A stretch of DNA of 64,000 bases. Source: Leptospira abararensis (GTDB lineage: Bacteria; Spirochaetota; Leptospiria; Leptospirales; Leptospiraceae). The translations under genes and the position numbers were made by a program. Positions 28,222-37,846 of this stretch are shown piece by piece. A model generated the notes under the pieces. It was not told where the DNA came from, did no database searches, and worked only from the letters and a program-made list of their open reading frames with translations. Within the stretch, counting starts at the first letter, position 1. Each line of letters begins with the position of its first letter. The stretch lies in the NCBI RefSeq assembly GCF_016918735.1, contig NZ_JAFFPR010000054.1, positions 62,001 to 126,000 of the forward strand, read 5' to 3'.

Positions 28222-29406
28222 AGACCGAAGTCCGATTCCTTTTCGGTAGTTTCCCAAAAATCGAATGTCAATGCCTTCGGCCATCCACTTCGATTCCAAA
28301 ACATCCAACCGTTTGTTGAATAAAAATAATTTCCGATCGTAAGCCGGAAAAGCTCCCTTCCAGGAAGTTACATACACTGCCTTCGGAGTATCTGTTTTTT
28401 TTGTAATTAGTTTTCTATCTTTTTCGAGAATGGATTCCCAAGAAATTGTTTCATCCGTTTTTGCCAGATTTGGATAGATCCAAGTTTCAGAATGGAGACC
28501 TTTGTTGGCTCGGTCTGGAAAAATATCCGAATTGGATAAAACACCAAGAGCATGGATTCCTTCGTTTTTCCCAAAAAGAATTCCAAAACATGGTTTCTTT
28601 GTTAGGTGGTTATTTCCGAATCTTGTGATTGTTGTGATGGAAAGTAAATTAGGGAATTCTTCTTTTTCGATTCGATTGCCGAGGAGTGGGATTAGATTTT
28701 TTAAGGACAAAGAAAGTCTGATTTTCCCTTTCCATTGTAAGATGTCTTCCAAACTTTCCAATGGAAATTGGGTTTTGATTTGTATTTTTGGTTTTAAATA
28801 CGCAACCAAATGAGTTACTAAATCCTCCATTCCGTTTGGAAAAGAAACAGTCCCGTATGTTTTTGCTTTGTTCTTTTTCACTTCCTTTAGGATCGTACTT
28901 TTTCCCGAACCGTCCCATTTAGAAAAAATAGATTCTGCTTGGAGTGAGTCGAGTCTAGTTCCATACACTCCACCTATGGCTGGTTCTATAATATTTTTTG
29001 TGACGGAGATTCCAAACATTTGGTTTGCCCAAGTTTCGAAGTTTTGTTCTTCATAAAATTTTAACTTTTTAAAACAAACCGTGTAGAGTAGTCTTAACCC
29101 AGTAAAAATAGAAATGGGCAGTCTTGAAAGTTTTCTGTTGATCCAAAAATACCTTCTTTTGGAAGCTTGGTTAGGATAAAGTGGGGTAAGCCCGATATCA
29201 TCTAACATAGATTTCATTGCATCTGTGAGTAAAACTCCATTGGCTGCAAGTTCCACTAAGCCTTCTTCTACAACCTTTGTTCCAATCAATCCACCTAATC
29301 GATCGGAGCTTTCATAAAGTGTTACCTTGTCTCCTCGTTTTGTGTGGTGATAGGCGAGAAATAATCCAGTAATTCCTCCTCCTATGATATGAACCTCTTC
29401 CCTCAT
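28195..29406 (-). CDS. hemG: Protoporphyrinogen oxidase (FAD, HemY-like)
   Basis: 403 residues. The FAD motif HIIGGGITGLFLAYHHTKRG and LYESSDRLGG open the protein, and PAIGGVYGTRLDSLQAES is the protoporphyrinogen oxidase family segment. It is of the FAD (HemY) type although Leptospira papers call the gene hemG. Start overlaps the hemN stop by 4 nt (ATGA). Last gene of the minus-strand heme operon. Confidence 0.86.
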   Translation of the reverse strand: MREEVHIIGGGITGLFLAYHHTKRGDKVTLYESSDRLGGLIGTKVVEEGLVELAANGVLLTDAMKSMLDDIGLTPLYPNQASKRRYFWINRKLSRLPISIFTGLRLLYTVCFKKLKFYEEQNFETWANQMFGISVTKNIIEPAIGGVYGTRLDSLQAESIFSKWDGSGKSTILKEVKKNKAKTYGTVSFPNGMEDLVTHLVAYLKPKIQIKTQFPLESLEDILQWKGKIRLSLSLKNLIPLLGNRIEKEEFPNLLSITTITRFGNNHLTKKPCFGILFGKNEGIHALGVLSNSDIFPDRANKGLHSETWIYPNLAKTDETISWESILEKDRKLITKKTDTPKAVYVTSWKGAFPAYDRKLFLFNKRLDVLESKWMAEGIDIRFLGNYRKGIGLRSLFESTSRE

Positions 29407-30743
29407 ATAGCTTTTGAAAAAACAGGTTTTGTTGGTTGGCTCAGTTGTAATTTTTCATCAAAGGCCATGGCTACGATTCTTAAGAATGGTTTTCCACGCT
29501 CAGATACAGTGAGTGTATCTCCTTTCCACTGGACCAGATTGTCCGATTCCATTTCTTGTAAGAAGTTAAATACATGAGGCTTCATGTCAGAGGGAACATA
29601 AACTTTCCAAGAAGTCATCAAATCTAAAATCAATTGTTTACGAATCTGATCAGACTTTGTGAGTTTGTGTCCACGGAGGATGGGAATGATTCCGTCGAGT
29701 ATGGACTTACGATATTTCATTTCTAATTTTTGGTTTTGGAAAAAAAGATCGGGTGTTTCTGAAATGGAAGAAGAACCAAGCCCCAACATAACATCTGTTT
29801 TGGATTCACTATAACCCATAAAATTTCTATGAAGTTTGTTTGTATCGAAGGCCTTCCATAGTTTGTCATGCGGAAGGGCAAAATGATCCATTCCAATTTC
29901 CCTATAACCTTCTTTTTCCAATAAAGATCTGCCTAATTCGTATAAGTCTCGTTTTACAGTCGCTTCTGGAAGATCTTTTTCGGTGAATAATCTTTGGGAT
30001 GCTTTGATCCAAGGTACATGGGCATAAGAATAAAAAGCAATTCGATCTGGTTTTAGTTCCAACGTTCTTTCGATTGTAAATTTCATGGAGTCCAAAGTTT
30101 GTTTGGGAAGTCCATAAATCAGATCAAAATTGATGGAATCAAATCCCAAGGCCCTTGCTTCTAAGGTAATGTTTTCTGTGAGTTCAAAGGGTTGGATGCG
30201 GTTGACGAGTCTTTGTACTTCTGGATCAAAATCTTGAACTCCAAGACTAATCCTTCGAAATCCCAGTTTTTGTAAGAGTTTTAGTTGAGAGATTCTAGTC
30301 CTTCTTGGATCAACTTCAATGGAATACTGCGGGTCTTCTGCGGGGTTTAGTTTGTTTAGAATAAACTCAATGGTTGACTGAAGGTGATAATCTGATAAAT
30401 AAGTGGGACTTCCTCCACCTAAATGAAGTTCGTTTAGCTTTTTCCCATTGAAGCTCGTTACTTTCTCTGAATATAATTGTAATTCTTTTTTGATAGCTGC
30501 CACATAGGGTTCTTCCACTGTATGGTTTTTTGTGATAGAAGTATTACATCCACAAAAAGTACAAAGTGTTTCACAAAAAGGTATATGTAGGTACAGTGCG
30601 AGCTTGGATTCTTTCGGTGTTAGGTGTGTTTCCAGTGATTGGATACATTCTTCCAGTGTAGGAGAATCGGTCCAATAAGGAACAGTAGGGTAACTTGTAT
30701 ACCTAGGTGCGGGTGTATCATATTTTTCAAGTAGGTGTTTCAT
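29403..30743 (-). CDS. hemN: Oxygen-independent coproporphyrinogen III oxidase
   Basis: 446 residues, radical SAM. The cluster motif is HIPFCETLCTFCGCNTS (CxxxCxxC). The LHLGGGSPTYLS and SLGVQDFDPEVQR motifs identify HemN rather than a general radical SAM enzyme. It works under low oxygen. It overlaps neighbours by 4 nt on each side. Confidence 0.93.
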   Translation of the reverse strand: MKHLLEKYDTPAPRYTSYPTVPYWTDSPTLEECIQSLETHLTPKESKLALYLHIPFCETLCTFCGCNTSITKNHTVEEPYVAAIKKELQLYSEKVTSFNGKKLNELHLGGGSPTYLSDYHLQSTIEFILNKLNPAEDPQYSIEVDPRRTRISQLKLLQKLGFRRISLGVQDFDPEVQRLVNRIQPFELTENITLEARALGFDSINFDLIYGLPKQTLDSMKFTIERTLELKPDRIAFYSYAHVPWIKASQRLFTEKDLPEATVKRDLYELGRSLLEKEGYREIGMDHFALPHDKLWKAFDTNKLHRNFMGYSESKTDVMLGLGSSSISETPDLFFQNQKLEMKYRKSILDGIIPILRGHKLTKSDQIRKQLILDLMTSWKVYVPSDMKPHVFNFLQEMESDNLVQWKGDTLTVSERGKPFLRIVAMAFDEKLQLSQPTKPVFSKAI

Positions 30744-31783
30744 TTCCCAAATACCTTTCTTGTTTCATCAATGAGTAGGTGGATGGAACTTTCTGGTGTG
30801 AATTGAAGAACACCATGTCCAAGGCCAGCCACCCATCCTTTTCTTTCTTCTGGACCCATATCTTTAATTGGTAAAAGATATTCTCTTATTTTTTCTTTGA
30901 GAATGGATGTTTCCGCAAATAAGAGTTCTTGGTCAAAGTTTCCTTGGATAAAACCTTTTCCACCAAAGTCTTTTAGTGTCTGTTGAATCGAAAATCGATG
31001 ATCCACACCGAATCCGGCTAAATTTGGAATGTCCTGGATTTGTCTGACTTGTTCTTCTGTTGAATTTTTAGCATAATAACCAATTTGTTTTGGATAAAGT
31101 TGGGCAAATTCTGTAATTGGGTCTGTCACATAACGTTGGAAGTTGTATGGGTCTAACATTCCAGCGGCAGTGTCAAAAATCATGACCACTTCTGCACCAC
31201 CTTGCAATTGTAATTCGATATTTTCTTTAAGGAGAGGGACAAGTAGTGAATAAAATTGATCTACAAAGTTTTGGTTGGTTTTGATAAAAGATAAGTTACC
31301 GTCGTGTTTCCCTATACTTGCATAAGTCATTAGGGTAAAGGGGCCACCCACAAATCCGATTAAGGAAACATCTTTTGGTAAAACTTCTCTTGTTCGCAAG
31401 ACTGCATCTTTTTGAAACTTAAGTCCTTCGATGGCTTCCTCAGGCGATTTTAATTTTAACAAATCATTTTCTGAAGTAAGAGAAAAGGAAAGTTTTGGAC
31501 CTGGATCATAGGTTAAACCCATACCCAAAGCTTCCAAAGGAAATAAAAGGTCGGAGAATAAGATACTCACATCAAAACCAAATTCCCGGACAGGTCCAAG
31601 AGCCACCTCTGCCGCAAGTTCTGGTTGTTTGCACAACTCCATAAAACTATGAGTTTCTTTTAGTTTACGGTAATGAGAGTGATACCGTCCAGCTTGGCGC
31701 ATAAACCAAATAGGAGGAAGGTCTTGCGGAACTAAATTTAAGGCATTGGCAAATCTTTCGTTTCTAAATTGTGTTGTGATCAT
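30740..31783 (-). CDS. hemE: Uroporphyrinogen decarboxylase
   Basis: 347 residues. The N-terminal signature [19 protein letters not shown] is diagnostic; [12 protein letters not shown] and [17 protein letters not shown] are further family motifs. Converts uroporphyrinogen III to coproporphyrinogen III. The ATG overlaps the end of hemL (4 nt). Confidence 0.94.
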   Translation of the reverse strand: MITTQFRNERFANALNLVPQDLPPIWFMRQAGRYHSHYRKLKETHSFMELCKQPELAAEVALGPVREFGFDVSILFSDLLFPLEALGMGLTYDPGPKLSFSLTSENDLLKLKSPEEAIEGLKFQKDAVLRTREVLPKDVSLIGFVGGPFTLMTYASIGKHDGNLSFIKTNQNFVDQFYSLLVPLLKENIELQLQGGAEVVMIFDTAAGMLDPYNFQRYVTDPITEFAQLYPKQIGYYAKNSTEEQVRQIQDIPNLAGFGVDHRFSIQQTLKDFGGKGFIQGNFDQELLFAETSILKEKIREYLLPIKDMGPEERKGWVAGLGHGVLQFTPESSIHLLIDETRKVFGK

Positions 31784-33063
31784 TTTACTTCCTGTAACGC
31801 CTTCTTGGTCTTATCTAATGTGGCTTCTATAATTTCGTCGCTATGGGCCGTGGATAAAAATCCAACCTCATACCCGCTAGGTGCTAAATACACTCCGTGA
31901 TTTAGAAGTTTATGGAAGAATGTAGCAAATCTTGTTTTATGATCATGGGGAATGTTTGCGATAGTTCGAATGGGATCTTTTGTTTTTCCTTTGAGCCAAA
32001 AGAGGCTTCCGTAAGTGACGGCTTCCCAATTGGAATCACCGAATTCGGCTAAAAGTTTTAAAATGCCAGCAGTGAGTTTTTTTGTTTTAGATTCCAGCTC
32101 TGGATATGGATTTTCGTTCCATGCTTTGGTTAAAGTTTTTAGGCCGGCGCGCATACCGATAGGATTTGCGGACAGGGTTCCTGCTTGGTAAACCGGGCCA
32201 CTGGGTGCTACTAAATCCATAAGTTCTTTTTTGCCGGCATAAGCACCGACAGGAAAACCACCGCCGATGATTTTTCCGTAACACACTAAGTCAGGAACAA
32301 TTCCTGTAAGACCTGCCATTCCTTGGAAGGAAACTCTAAAACCGGAAATCACTTCGTCAAACAAAAGTAATACGCCGAATTTTGTTGTGAGTTCTCTGCA
32401 TTTTTTTAGAAATTCGATTCTTTGAGGTAGGAGTCCGTAATTTGCTGGAATTGGTTCGATGATAAGGCAAGCAATTTCCTTTCCTTGTGTTTGAAATAAT
32501 TCCTCTAAAGCCGTTTCATCGTCTAACGGTAATACAAGGGTATGTTGTATTATTTCTGGACCAATCCCTTTACTATCACTTGAGCTAAGACCTGCAAGAC
32601 CAGAACCTGCTTTAACGAGCAGTTGGTCCAAGTGGCCATGGTAACAACCATCAAACTTTAAAATTTTACTCCTGCCAGTCGCCGCTCTTGCTACACGAAG
32701 AGCGCTCATTACTGCTTCTGTTCCTGAGTTGACAAACCGGATTTTTTCTGCCCAAGGAATGCGGCTTGTGATAAACTCGGCAAGCTCTAAGGAATACGGC
32801 TCACAAGCTCCAAAGGACCAGGCCTTTTTTACTGTATCTTCGACTACTTCCTGGATTTCTGGATGTCTATGACCAAAGAGGAGAGGTCCGAAACTTAAAC
32901 AATAATCGATATAATCTTTTCCTTCGATTGACTTTAAGTAGGCGCCGTTCGCCTCACTAAAGAAAACGGGAGTTCCACCTACCGATGCAAAGGAACGAAC
33001 AGGACTGTGCACCCCACCAGGAACCACTTGTTTAGAACGAAGAAATAGTTCTTCTGAATTCAT
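31780..33063 (-). CDS. hemL: Glutamate-1-semialdehyde 2,1-aminomutase
   Basis: 427 residues, PLP-dependent class III aminotransferase. The PLP lysine is in [18 protein letters not shown], with [12 protein letters not shown] preceding it. Makes 5-aminolevulinate in the C5 pathway from the semialdehyde produced by HemA. ATG at 33063 overlaps the hemB stop. Confidence 0.94.
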   Translation of the reverse strand: MNSEELFLRSKQVVPGGVHSPVRSFASVGGTPVFFSEANGAYLKSIEGKDYIDYCLSFGPLLFGHRHPEIQEVVEDTVKKAWSFGACEPYSLELAEFITSRIPWAEKIRFVNSGTEAVMSALRVARAATGRSKILKFDGCYHGHLDQLLVKAGSGLAGLSSSDSKGIGPEIIQHTLVLPLDDETALEELFQTQGKEIACLIIEPIPANYGLLPQRIEFLKKCRELTTKFGVLLLFDEVISGFRVSFQGMAGLTGIVPDLVCYGKIIGGGFPVGAYAGKKELMDLVAPSGPVYQAGTLSANPIGMRAGLKTLTKAWNENPYPELESKTKKLTAGILKLLAEFGDSNWEAVTYGSLFWLKGKTKDPIRTIANIPHDHKTRFATFFHKLLNHGVYLAPSGYEVGFLSTAHSDEIIEATLDKTKKALQEVK

Positions 33064-34013
33064 GAATACAACCTTTGTGCTATCCTTGCACCATAAGTAA
33101 TTAAATAGGAAGAACCAGCCCTTCTGAATACATCCCAGGTTTCTTTTAATCCTTCCTCAAAATTCAAAAAACCTTCCTTGGCTAAATACACAAGACTTGC
33201 ATACTCGCCACTCACCTGGTAAGCACCGGTAGGAAGTCCTGTTTTTTCTTTGATGGGACCAATGAGATCAATGGCAGTCATTCCTGGTTTAACCATAAGT
33301 AAGTCAGCACCTTCCTCTTTATCACGAATGGAAGTGTGAATGGCGGTATCACGATCTCTTACATCCAGTTGGTATCCACTTCTATCTCCAAATTGTGGGG
33401 AAGAATCTGCGGCACCACGGAATGGTCCATAAAAATTACTTTTGAACTTTGTCGAATAACTCATGATAGGAACCATCGAATGATTGTTCGCATCCAAAAT
33501 TTTTCTATGAGACCCGACGCGGCCATCCATCATATCACTTGGTGCAATTCCGTCAGCACCTGCATCTGCATAAATGAGGGCAAGGTCAGACAGACGTTTG
33601 AGCGTTAGTTCTAGATCAATGGTTCCTGATTTGTGGAAGTGACAACAGTGACCTGTCGTTGTCACAGAACAGATACAAGTATCAAGCCATAGAAACATGT
33701 TTGGGAATTCTTTTTTGATCGCACTGATATTGGTGTGGTAAAAGTTTTTTGGAAAACCTGTATCCGATTTGTCTTTCGGAACCATAAACAATAAAAACTG
33801 AGAAACACCGGCTTTTAAGTCAGATTCAATTTGTTGGAAAATGGATTGATTAGTATCACGGAAAACTCCAGGTAAACCTTTGATTGGTTCCTTTTCGTCG
33901 ATACCTTCTGCTAGGAAAAGTGGTTGGATCATCTTGTTTACGTTAAGCGATCCTGTTTCTCCTAAGTTTCTTAAATATTGATTGGAACGAAGTCGAAGTG
34001 TTTGTTTTTTCAT
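33060..34013 (-). CDS. hemB: Porphobilinogen synthase (delta-aminolevulinate dehydratase)
   Basis: 317 residues. Active-site lysines in [15 protein letters not shown] and LLMVKPGM; the cysteine cluster in [16 protein letters not shown] is of the zinc type. ATG at 34013 overlaps the hemC stop by 4 nt (ATGA), matching the other junctions; the upstream in-frame start at 34037 is less likely. Confidence 0.94.
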   Translation of the reverse strand: MKKQTLRLRSNQYLRNLGETGSLNVNKMIQPLFLAEGIDEKEPIKGLPGVFRDTNQSIFQQIESDLKAGVSQFLLFMVPKDKSDTGFPKNFYHTNISAIKKEFPNMFLWLDTCICSVTTTGHCCHFHKSGTIDLELTLKRLSDLALIYADAGADGIAPSDMMDGRVGSHRKILDANNHSMVPIMSYSTKFKSNFYGPFRGAADSSPQFGDRSGYQLDVRDRDTAIHTSIRDKEEGADLLMVKPGMTAIDLIGPIKEKTGLPTGAYQVSGEYASLVYLAKEGFLNFEEGLKETWDVFRRAGSSYLITYGARIAQRLYS

Positions 34014-35563
34014 GGTTTTATATACCTTTCTACCCAAGAATCAAAAGATAATGATACAAAAACTCTTTTCCCTGTGGCCTTTTCACCTATCGTCTGTTTA
34101 ATTTTTTTAAATGTGGATCCTGGGCCAACAAAATGGATGACATCTAACAATTCTGGAAATCGTTTGGTGACAATGTCAAATTCAGAACCACTACGCCAGT
34201 AAGCAGCCTTGATTTTGGAGGTATCAAAAGGAACTGGAATTTCCGGTGCAGATACAAAGTAGGTTGGAACTACTGGATAAATACTATTATGTTTGTCAGA
34301 ATCTACATGAGTGAGTTTTATGAAATTTGGTTTTCTTCCCAGAAGTAAGTCAATCATGGGAGGTTCACTTTCGCCTAATCCATCACAAGTTCCATTCACC
34401 CAAAATCCCCTAAGGGCTAAATCTTTCCATGTTGAAAGTCCGGCTGACCAAAGGATTTGATTGGTTGGGTTTACGGACAAATCTAGGGGAAAAGCATAAC
34501 CCCGAGATACAAATACATCTACATCTTTGGGAATGGAGTAAGTAAGTCTCTCTCTTTGTCTTGCGGCCATTTTTGCATTGGGTGGCCAAACTTCTTTGCG
34601 ATCAAAAGTTAGGTTTGGAGTATCAGATAATTCTTTTGTAAATAAGGTTTTTCCATCTTCGGTTTCCCCTCTAACAAAAGTTATTTTTCCATAATCTCTA
34701 GTTAATACTGAAACTCCAATTTTTTGATGGCAACCACCACCATACTTGGATAATATTTTTCTTTCCTCATTTGCAGTCAGTTCTGCATTTACATCAGAGA
34801 TTTCTCTTAGTAGCGATTCTAGATGTTTGTCTTCTTTTCTAATTTCTGCACAGAGTGCACCTTGGGCCGGTGCACTGGGAAAGATGGAGGAAGGCATTAC
34901 CATAAACAAAGAAAGGTTTATAGTTTCTCTGATCAGTTGTTTCACTTCCCTTAATTCAGGGATCAGGTTTTCTTCGTCTTCAAAACTTAAAATTCGATCT
35001 AATGCAGCTTTTGCTACTAAGATTCCACCATTTTCATGTTCCAAATATTTCTTGAGTCTAGTTTGGATATTCCCTCTGACTGACTCAATTTTTACCTGGA
35101 AGGAATTGATGGGAGTTGGGAAGTAGGATTTTACAAAATCACGAATGTGATGTTCTCTTCTTGGAGAGGAAGTAAGGATTGTAATTTCGGTTGGTGCCGA
35201 AATCCATTTATTTCTTTTAAATAATAAAACATCACGAACATCTTCTCTTGGTAAGATAGGAACAAGGATTGTCTCTTTACGATCTCTGAGATCCATATCC
35301 TTCCAAGAATGGATGACAATATCTATTTTATGATTGAGTAGGTCTTCTTGCAGATCTTTGGTAAAAATTCCTTGGCCAGCAAACTGCCAAAGCGGAGTTT
35401 TCAGATCTTTGTCACCCGCAGATTCTCGAAATACCGTTTGGAATTCTTTGGTTTGGTTTTTTTGTTGGAGGGCTTTGATAACAGAAAAAATTTGAATTCG
35501 AGAAAGAAGAGAGGATCTTCCTCCGACTTTGATGATATCAGACAAGTAAATCTTCCCATCCAT
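34010..35563 (-). CDS. hemC: Porphobilinogen deaminase fused to a uroporphyrinogen-III synthase-like domain
   Basis: 517 residues, longer than the about 310 of HemC alone. Residues 1-300 are HemC: catalytic Asp in IVIHSWKDMDL, substrate arginines, and dipyrromethane cofactor Cys in YGGGCHQKIG. Residues about 330-517 are HemD-like (VDVFVSRGYAFPLDL... VIHFVGPGSTFKKIKQTI). As I recall, a bifunctional HemC/HemD has been described in Leptospira; this architecture agrees. There is no separate hemD in the cluster. The start ATG at 35563 overlaps the end of hemA by 26 nt. Confidence 0.88.
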   Translation of the reverse strand: MDGKIYLSDIIKVGGRSSLLSRIQIFSVIKALQQKNQTKEFQTVFRESAGDKDLKTPLWQFAGQGIFTKDLQEDLLNHKIDIVIHSWKDMDLRDRKETILVPILPREDVRDVLLFKRNKWISAPTEITILTSSPRREHHIRDFVKSYFPTPINSFQVKIESVRGNIQTRLKKYLEHENGGILVAKAALDRILSFEDEENLIPELREVKQLIRETINLSLFMVMPSSIFPSAPAQGALCAEIRKEDKHLESLLREISDVNAELTANEERKILSKYGGGCHQKIGVSVLTRDYGKITFVRGETEDGKTLFTKELSDTPNLTFDRKEVWPPNAKMAARQRERLTYSIPKDVDVFVSRGYAFPLDLSVNPTNQILWSAGLSTWKDLALRGFWVNGTCDGLGESEPPMIDLLLGRKPNFIKLTHVDSDKHNSIYPVVPTYFVSAPEIPVPFDTSKIKAAYWRSGSEFDIVTKRFPELLDVIHFVGPGSTFKKIKQTIGEKATGKRVFVSLSFDSWVERYIKP

Positions 35564-36410
35564 TCATTATATGTATTTGTTCCTCCTCTCGTTCCCGAGT
35601 GAGTTCCGTAAGAAAGAATTGTAAGTCCATTTTTACTGATTGGATTTGTTCATCTGTATCTTGTAGATCACTTAGAATTTTTGAAAGGGGAATATAGTTT
35701 TTATAATTGGATTCATTCAATGCAGTTTCACGGAAATCTAAAATTAATGATGAATTTTTGATCATCAAATCCCAGTTAAACGGTAGAAAACTAGAGGCAA
35801 TTACGATGGCTTCCACACCTGGTTTGTAGTCTTCCCAATGGTGAGTCGTGATAGAATATTCTTTCTGTAATTCGGCCATTTTTGTTTGGTTTCGACCGAT
35901 GAGGCGAACTTCCTTTTCTTTGGAAACAAGATAAGGAAGGATGGAATTGGCAAGTTTGCCTGTTCCAAGTAGAGTTACTGACTTATGTTTTTGTAGATAA
36001 GAATCAGCCACGCTGCCATAAGTTTGTCTACCAATTCCAGTTAAGTATTTGGAGCGAATTTGTTTTGTATGTTCTAAAATTTGATCGCGTAGTCGTAATA
36101 GAGAGAGTGCAAATGTAGATTCAGTTGCTCTTTCTTCTCGGAATCGATCTCGAAACTGAGCTTGGATTTCTGATTCTCCAAAGAGTTTGGATCTAAGTCC
36201 TGAAACCACTTCTAAGAGAAAGCGGTATGCCTCAAATCCGTGAAAAACTTCATAACCTTTGTAAAAACGTTCGGATTCCGTAATCGGAAACAATCGTCGG
36301 TCCCCAAATGCTATGGATCTTTGGCATGTTTGCCAAACCTCTAGACCTGCTTCGTCTAAAGAGTTATTAGTGGGATCATTTGAATGTAATAGAATCAGGT
36401 TTGACCACAT
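35538..36410 (-). CDS. hemA: Glutamyl-tRNA reductase, short form
   Basis: 290 residues against about 400 or more in most HemA. The catalytic cysteine is Cys29 in WQTCQRS; SKLFGESEIQAQF is the conserved GESEI motif; the NADPH-binding loop is VTLLGTGKLANSIL. The N terminus before Cys29 is shorter than usual and the C-terminal spinal-helix/dimerisation domain is largely missing. Reading is uninterrupted, so it is a shortened family member and not a fragment. First gene of the heme operon, with the hem-box 32-47 nt upstream. Confidence 0.85.
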   Translation of the reverse strand: MWSNLILLHSNDPTNNSLDEAGLEVWQTCQRSIAFGDRRLFPITESERFYKGYEVFHGFEAYRFLLEVVSGLRSKLFGESEIQAQFRDRFREERATESTFALSLLRLRDQILEHTKQIRSKYLTGIGRQTYGSVADSYLQKHKSVTLLGTGKLANSILPYLVSKEKEVRLIGRNQTKMAELQKEYSITTHHWEDYKPGVEAIVIASSFLPFNWDLMIKNSSLILDFRETALNESNYKNYIPLSKILSDLQDTDEQIQSVKMDLQFFLTELTREREEEQIHIMNGWEDLLV

Positions 36411-36441
36411 AAATTTATTCTATCAAATACAGAGTTCCAAC

Positions 36442-36457
36442 TGTCACAAGATTGTCA
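36442..36457 (-). promoter_or_regulatory. hem-box: TGACA-N6-TGACA upstream of hemA
   Basis: Read on the minus strand the sequence is TGACA ATCTTG TGACA, matching exactly the motif I recall for the response regulator HemR of Leptospira, reported to activate hemA and repress hmuO. It lies 32-47 nt upstream of the hemA ATG. The HemKR genes themselves are not in this window. Confidence 0.8.
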
Positions 36458-36481
36458 GTCTCTAAAAAAATAAAATATGAT
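36452..36481 (+). promoter_or_regulatory. Predicted msrB promoter overlapping the hem-box
   Basis: TTGTCA (36452-36457), an 18-bp spacer and TATGAT (36476-36481) form a near-consensus pair. The -35 element coincides with one half-site of the hem-box, so HemR bound for hemA activation would block this promoter. Confidence 0.5.
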
Positions 36482-36500
36482 ATTGAAACTAAGTCTCAAT
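36482..36500. repeat. Imperfect palindrome ahead of msrB
   Basis: Arms ATTGAAAC (36482-36489) and GTCTCAAT (36493-36500) match at 7 of 8 positions around TAA. It lies just after the predicted msrB -10 box, in operator position. No regulator is recognised. Confidence 0.35.
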
Positions 36501-36519
36501 TAATGAGGAATGGATGATT

Positions 36520-36900
36520 ATGAGCGAAGAAAAATGGAAAGAAAAACTCACTCCCTTACAATACCAAGTAACACGTGAAAAGGGCACCGAACGACCGTTT
36601 AGTGGTGAATACTACGAACATAAAGAGAAAGGAACCTACCTTTGTGTTTGTTGTGGAGAAGCATTATTTTCTTCTCATGCTAAGTATGACTCAGGAAGCG
36701 GTTGGCCGAGTTATTACGAACCGGTTCGAAAAGAAGCTGTGGCAACAGATACTGACCAGAGCCATGGGATGGTAAGGACGGAAATCCACTGCCAGAATTG
36801 TGGGGCACATCTCGGCCACGTATTTCCTGACGGGCCTAAACCAACGGGGTTACGGTATTGTGTGAATTCAGCTTCTCTTAAGTTTCAGAGAGAAGTTTAA
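36520..36900 (+). CDS. msrB: Peptide methionine-(R)-sulfoxide reductase
   Basis: 126 residues. Zinc cysteines in CVCCGE and [10 protein letters not shown]; signature [10 protein letters not shown]; catalytic cysteine in [12 protein letters not shown]. Repairs oxidised methionine. ATG at 36520 has GAGGAA 9 nt upstream; the ATG at 36514 would be only 3 nt away from it. Divergent from hemA and sharing regulatory DNA with it. Confidence 0.93.
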   Translation: MSEEKWKEKLTPLQYQVTREKGTERPFSGEYYEHKEKGTYLCVCCGEALFSSHAKYDSGSGWPSYYEPVRKEAVATDTDQSHGMVRTEIHCQNCGAHLGHVFPDGPKPTGLRYCVNSASLKFQREV

Positions 36901-36932
36901 AAAAAGATCCGGAATCGGGTTTTGCCGGTTCC
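36899..36932 (-). terminator. Likely terminator of the minus-strand small exported protein gene
   Basis: On the minus strand, GGAACCGG (36932-36925) pairs with CCGATTCC (36918-36911) with one G-T, followed after 5 nt by a run of T (36905-36899). It lies 32 bp beyond the stop at 36965. The spacing of the T-run is a little long. Confidence 0.45.
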
Positions 36933-36964
36933 ATCTGATCTGGTCTGAGGGAAAAAGGTTCGGG

Positions 36965-37393
36965 TTACTCTTTTAGCCAGGATACCTCGATACAACCCTC
37001 TGGCTTTCGGCTATCGGGAACTACGGCACCCAAATTGACTCCGATGCGAAGGGCAATCCGTTTGGCAAGGTGGGAATACTGATTTGCCTCACACCGGTTT
37101 CCCAGCCGAGATTCTAATTTAGAAATTTGTAAAAGAAGGCCCGCATTCCCCTCGGATTCTTTCATTCCGATGGCATGTTTGAGTTGGATGGCTTTTTTTA
37201 AATCTTCTCTGGCGGAAATCAGTTCGTTGGTTTCCATTTTCTGGATGGCTCTTTCTTCGAGGCTCGCAATCACAGTAGGAATGCGAGACAATCGAGTGGT
37301 TTTCAGGATGTCTTCGGCAGATTCATCCAGGACGGGATTTGCATGCAAACCAAAGGATATGATGAAAAGTATAGCAGTTTGGTATTTGATCAT
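36965..37393 (-). CDS. Small exported protein of unknown function
   Basis: 142 residues with an N-terminal signal peptide (about 1-18, ending FGLHA|N). The mature part is helical with a TPR-like pair (NELISAREDLKKAIQLKHAIG). Two cysteines near the C terminus could form a disulfide. No domain identified. It is divergent from rnpB. Confidence 0.6.
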   Translation of the reverse strand: MIKYQTAILFIISFGLHANPVLDESAEDILKTTRLSRIPTVIASLEERAIQKMETNELISAREDLKKAIQLKHAIGMKESEGNAGLLLQISKLESRLGNRCEANQYSHLAKRIALRIGVNLGAVVPDSRKPEGCIEVSWLKE

Positions 37394-37496
37394 ACAATCG
37401 GAGCCTCACTGACTCCCTAGGGATACTGAATGCATATTTTGTGCCAATTAGAAGAAATACTCATAGACGATATTGTATCTAACTTTCCAATGAAAC

Positions 37497-37846
37497 TGAC
37501 TCTGGCCGAGCGATCGCCTTTTTCTCTCCTTCTGGAGAGAAAGGGGAGGAAAGTCCGGACACTAGGGGACAATCGGACCGAGTAACACTTGGGCTTTCGG
37601 ATTCCAGAAATGGGGCCTGAGGGACGGAAAGTGCAACAGAAAGGATACCGCCTACTTCGGTAGGTAAGGGTGAAATGGTGGGGTAAGAGCCCACCGCTCT
37701 ATTTGTAAAAATAGAGGCTTGGTAAACCCTCCGATGTGCAATCTCAAGTAAACAACCGTTATGAGCTTGTCCCGCCAGGTTGTGGGTAGAGAGCATTAGA
37801 TAAATGATCGCATAGAACAGAATCCGGCTTATGGGCCAGAGTCACC
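37497..37846 (+). ncRNA. rnpB: RNase P RNA (type A)
   Basis: The catalytic RNA of RNase P. The universal GAGGAAAGTCCGGACA lies at 37546-37561, and AGGGTGAAATGGTGGGGTAAGAG and the 3' segment ACAGAATCCGGCTTA are the other conserved regions (the first is quoted only in part by position near 37668). P1 is a perfect helix: TGACTCTGGCC (37497-37507) with GGCCAGAGTCA (37834-37844). A T-run at 37847-37853 is the terminator. The opposite strand of the 3' end is coding. Confidence 0.95.
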
